Shown here in pieces: positions 13,642 to 15,161 of a DNA stretch of 15,161 bases; within the stretch, counting starts at the first letter, position 1, and each line of letters begins with the position of its first letter. The stretch covers positions 1-15,161 of the forward strand of contig JAKEHA010000145.1 of assembly GCA_022615275.1 (NCBI GenBank), in the 5' to 3' direction. A program made the translations under genes and the position numbers. The notes under the pieces were generated by a model, which made no database searches, had not been told where the DNA came from, and saw only the letters and a program-made list of their open reading frames with translations. Source of the DNA: Candidatus Latescibacterota bacterium (GTDB taxonomy: Bacteria; Krumholzibacteriota; Krumholzibacteriia; WVZY01; JAKEHA01).

Positions 13642-15161
13642 ATGAAATACATTTTCATTACCGGCGGTGTGGTCTCGTCCTTGGGCAAGGGAATCGCGGC
13701 GGCGTCGATCGGCCTCTTGCTGAAGCAACGCGGCTTGCGCGTGGCCCTGCAGAAGTTCGACCCCTACCTCAACGTCGACCCCGGGACCATGAGCCCGTTC
13801 CAGCACGGCGAGGTCTTCGTCACCGACGACGGCGGCGAGACCGATCTGGACCTCGGGCACTACGAGCGCTTCCTCGACCAGAATCTAACCCGCGGGCACA
13901 GCGTCACGGCCGGCAAAGTCTACCAAGCCGTCATCGAAAAAGAGCGCGCGGGCGGCTACCTGGGCAAGACCGTGCAGGTCGTTCCGCACATCACCGACGA
14001 GATCAAGGAGCGCATCCGCGCGGTGGGTGCCAGCGGCGACATCGACGTCATTATTACGGAGGTGGGCGGCACCACCGGCGACATCGAAGGCCTCCCGTTC
14101 CTGGAAGCCTGCCGTCAGATGCGCCACGAAGAGGGCGCCGACAACTGCCTCTTCGTGCACTTGGTGTTGGTGCCCTACATCAAGGCCGCCAAGGAGATCA
14201 AGACCAAGCCCACCCAGCACAGCGTCAAGGGCCTGCTCGAGATCGGAATCCAGCCCGATATTCTGTTGTGCCGAACCGAGGTGCCGCTCGGTCCCGAGAT
14301 CCGCTCCAAGATTGCGCTCTTTTGCAACGTGCGCGAGCCGGCCGTGATCGAAGCGCGCGACGTCGCCTCGATCTACCATGTGCCGCTGCATTTCCACCGC
14401 GAAGGCCTGGACGACATCATCGTCAAGCTGCTCCACGTCGATGCGCAGGAGCCCGACTTGGAAGATTGGGAGCGCATGATCCGGCGCATGACCGCAATCG
14501 AAGAGAGCATTCGCATCGCCGTGGTCGGCAAGTACGTGCAGATACAGGACGCGTACAAGTCCATCATCGAGGCGTTCACGCACGCGGGGGTCCAGAACGA
14601 CGTCAAGGTCGAGGTGCAGTGGGTGGACGCGGAGGACGTCGAGAAGCTGGGCGCCGAAGAGGCGCTGCGCGGTGCGGCCGGCATCCTGGTCCCGGGCGGC
14701 TTCGGCGAGCGCGGGATTACCGGCAAGGTGGAAGCGATTCGCTACGCGCGCGAGAACGAGGTCCCGTTCCTCGGCATTTGTCTGGGGCTGCAGTGCGCGG
14801 TGATCGAATTCGCGCGCGATGTGTGCGGGATCAAGGACGCGCTCTCCAGCGAGTTCAGTCCCAACTGCCCCAACCCCGTCATCGACTTGATGGAAGGCCA
14901 AACCCACTCCGGCAAGAAGGGCGGCACCATGCGCCTGGGCGCGTACCCGTGCAAGATCAAGAAGGGCACGCTGGCCGAAGACCTCTACGGTTCGACCGAA
15001 GTGAGCGAGCGCCACCGCCACCGCTGGGAAGTGAACAACGAATACCGCGACGTCCTCGAGCGCAACGGCCTCGTGTTCTCCGGCACCTCTCCCGACGGCA
15101 GCCTGGTCGAGATCATCGAATTGTCCGACCACCCGTACTTCATCGCCTCACAATTCCATCC
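13642..15161 (+). CDS. pyrG: CTP synthase, 3' end beyond the window
   Basis: The first 506 codons of CTP synthase, which makes CTP from UTP, ATP and glutamine. The synthase domain opens MKYIFITGGVVSSLGKG (P-loop) and continues FDPYLNVDPGTMSPFQHGEV, GGETDLDLGHYERF, and the TEVGGTTGDIE motif. The glutaminase domain from about residue 290 has PGGFGERG, the nucleophile Cys380 in FLGICLGLQ (E. coli Cys379) and RHRHRWEVNN. The window ends at QFHP, so the triad His506 is present but the final Glu and about 30 residues are missing. GAGG (13629-13632) lies nine bases before the ATG. In many Gram-negatives kdsA follows pyrG, which would fit the kdsB upstream. No defects are seen. Confidence 0.98.
   Translation, partial: MKYIFITGGVVSSLGKGIAAASIGLLLKQRGLRVALQKFDPYLNVDPGTMSPFQHGEVFVTDDGGETDLDLGHYERFLDQNLTRGHSVTAGKVYQAVIEKERAGGYLGKTVQVVPHITDEIKERIRAVGASGDIDVIITEVGGTTGDIEGLPFLEACRQMRHEEGADNCLFVHLVLVPYIKAAKEIKTKPTQHSVKGLLEIGIQPDILLCRTEVPLGPEIRSKIALFCNVREPAVIEARDVASIYHVPLHFHREGLDDIIVKLLHVDAQEPDLEDWERMIRRMTAIEESIRIAVVGKYVQIQDAYKSIIEAFTHAGVQNDVKVEVQWVDAEDVEKLGAEEALRGAAGILVPGGFGERGITGKVEAIRYARENEVPFLGICLGLQCAVIEFARDVCGIKDALSSEFSPNCPNPVIDLMEGQTHSGKKGGTMRLGAYPCKIKKGTLAEDLYGSTEVSERHRHRWEVNNEYRDVLERNGLVFSGTSPDGSLVEIIELSDHPYFIASQFH

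Noticed and set aside
13885..15132. 415-codon open frame on the minus strand across pyrG
   Set aside because: pyrG is unmistakable on the plus strand; the antisense product has no recognisable motif.

Overview
The window is GC-rich, densely coded bacterial chromosome with many ATGA start/stop overlaps. It comes from a Gram-negative organism: kdsB (CMP-Kdo synthesis) implies a Kdo-containing outer membrane, and two products carry export signals. The mix of a separate small PurQ, an Fe-S type PurF, a DUF2344 protein beside an RNase E/G, a tricorn-type protease and an orphan HNH nuclease fits an uncultivated delta-proteobacterial or Myxococcota-like lineage. That placement is inference; there is no rRNA or other taxonomic marker here. 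I see no tRNA, rRNA, CRISPR array, insertion sequence or phage gene.

Layout. (1) 1-3374, plus strand: a purine-synthesis run made of the 3' end of purQ, a class I SAM methyltransferase, an unfamiliar 234-aa protein whose two halves each look like PurS, and purF. (2) 3475-5840, plus: a DUF2344 (TIGR03936-type) protein overlapping an RNase E/G gene whose S1 region carries a long Arg/Asp/Gly-rich insert. (3) 5883-12099: accessory genes on both strands, namely a short-chain dehydrogenase (+), an HNH endonuclease (-) with a strong sigma70-type promoter, an exported tricorn-like protease (-), and a divergent Cu/Zn superoxide dismutase (+). (4) 12132-15161, plus: a promoter, rplU, rpmA, kdsB and the 5' part of pyrG, running off the window.

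How they work together. PurQ supplies ammonia to FGAM synthase, whose small-subunit type needs PurS, so a double PurS-like protein in this operon is the most interesting item. PurF catalyses the committed first step of the same pathway. RNase E/G, L21 and L27 are commonly clustered; here 6.4 kb of accessory genes separates rng from rplU. PyrG makes the CTP that KdsB uses to activate Kdo. SodC and the tricorn-like protease both carry signal peptides and share one divergent intergenic region.

Starts were chosen from Shine-Dalgarno sites, family N-termini and overlaps. The weakest is kdsB, which has no ATG or GTG start and probably begins at CTG.
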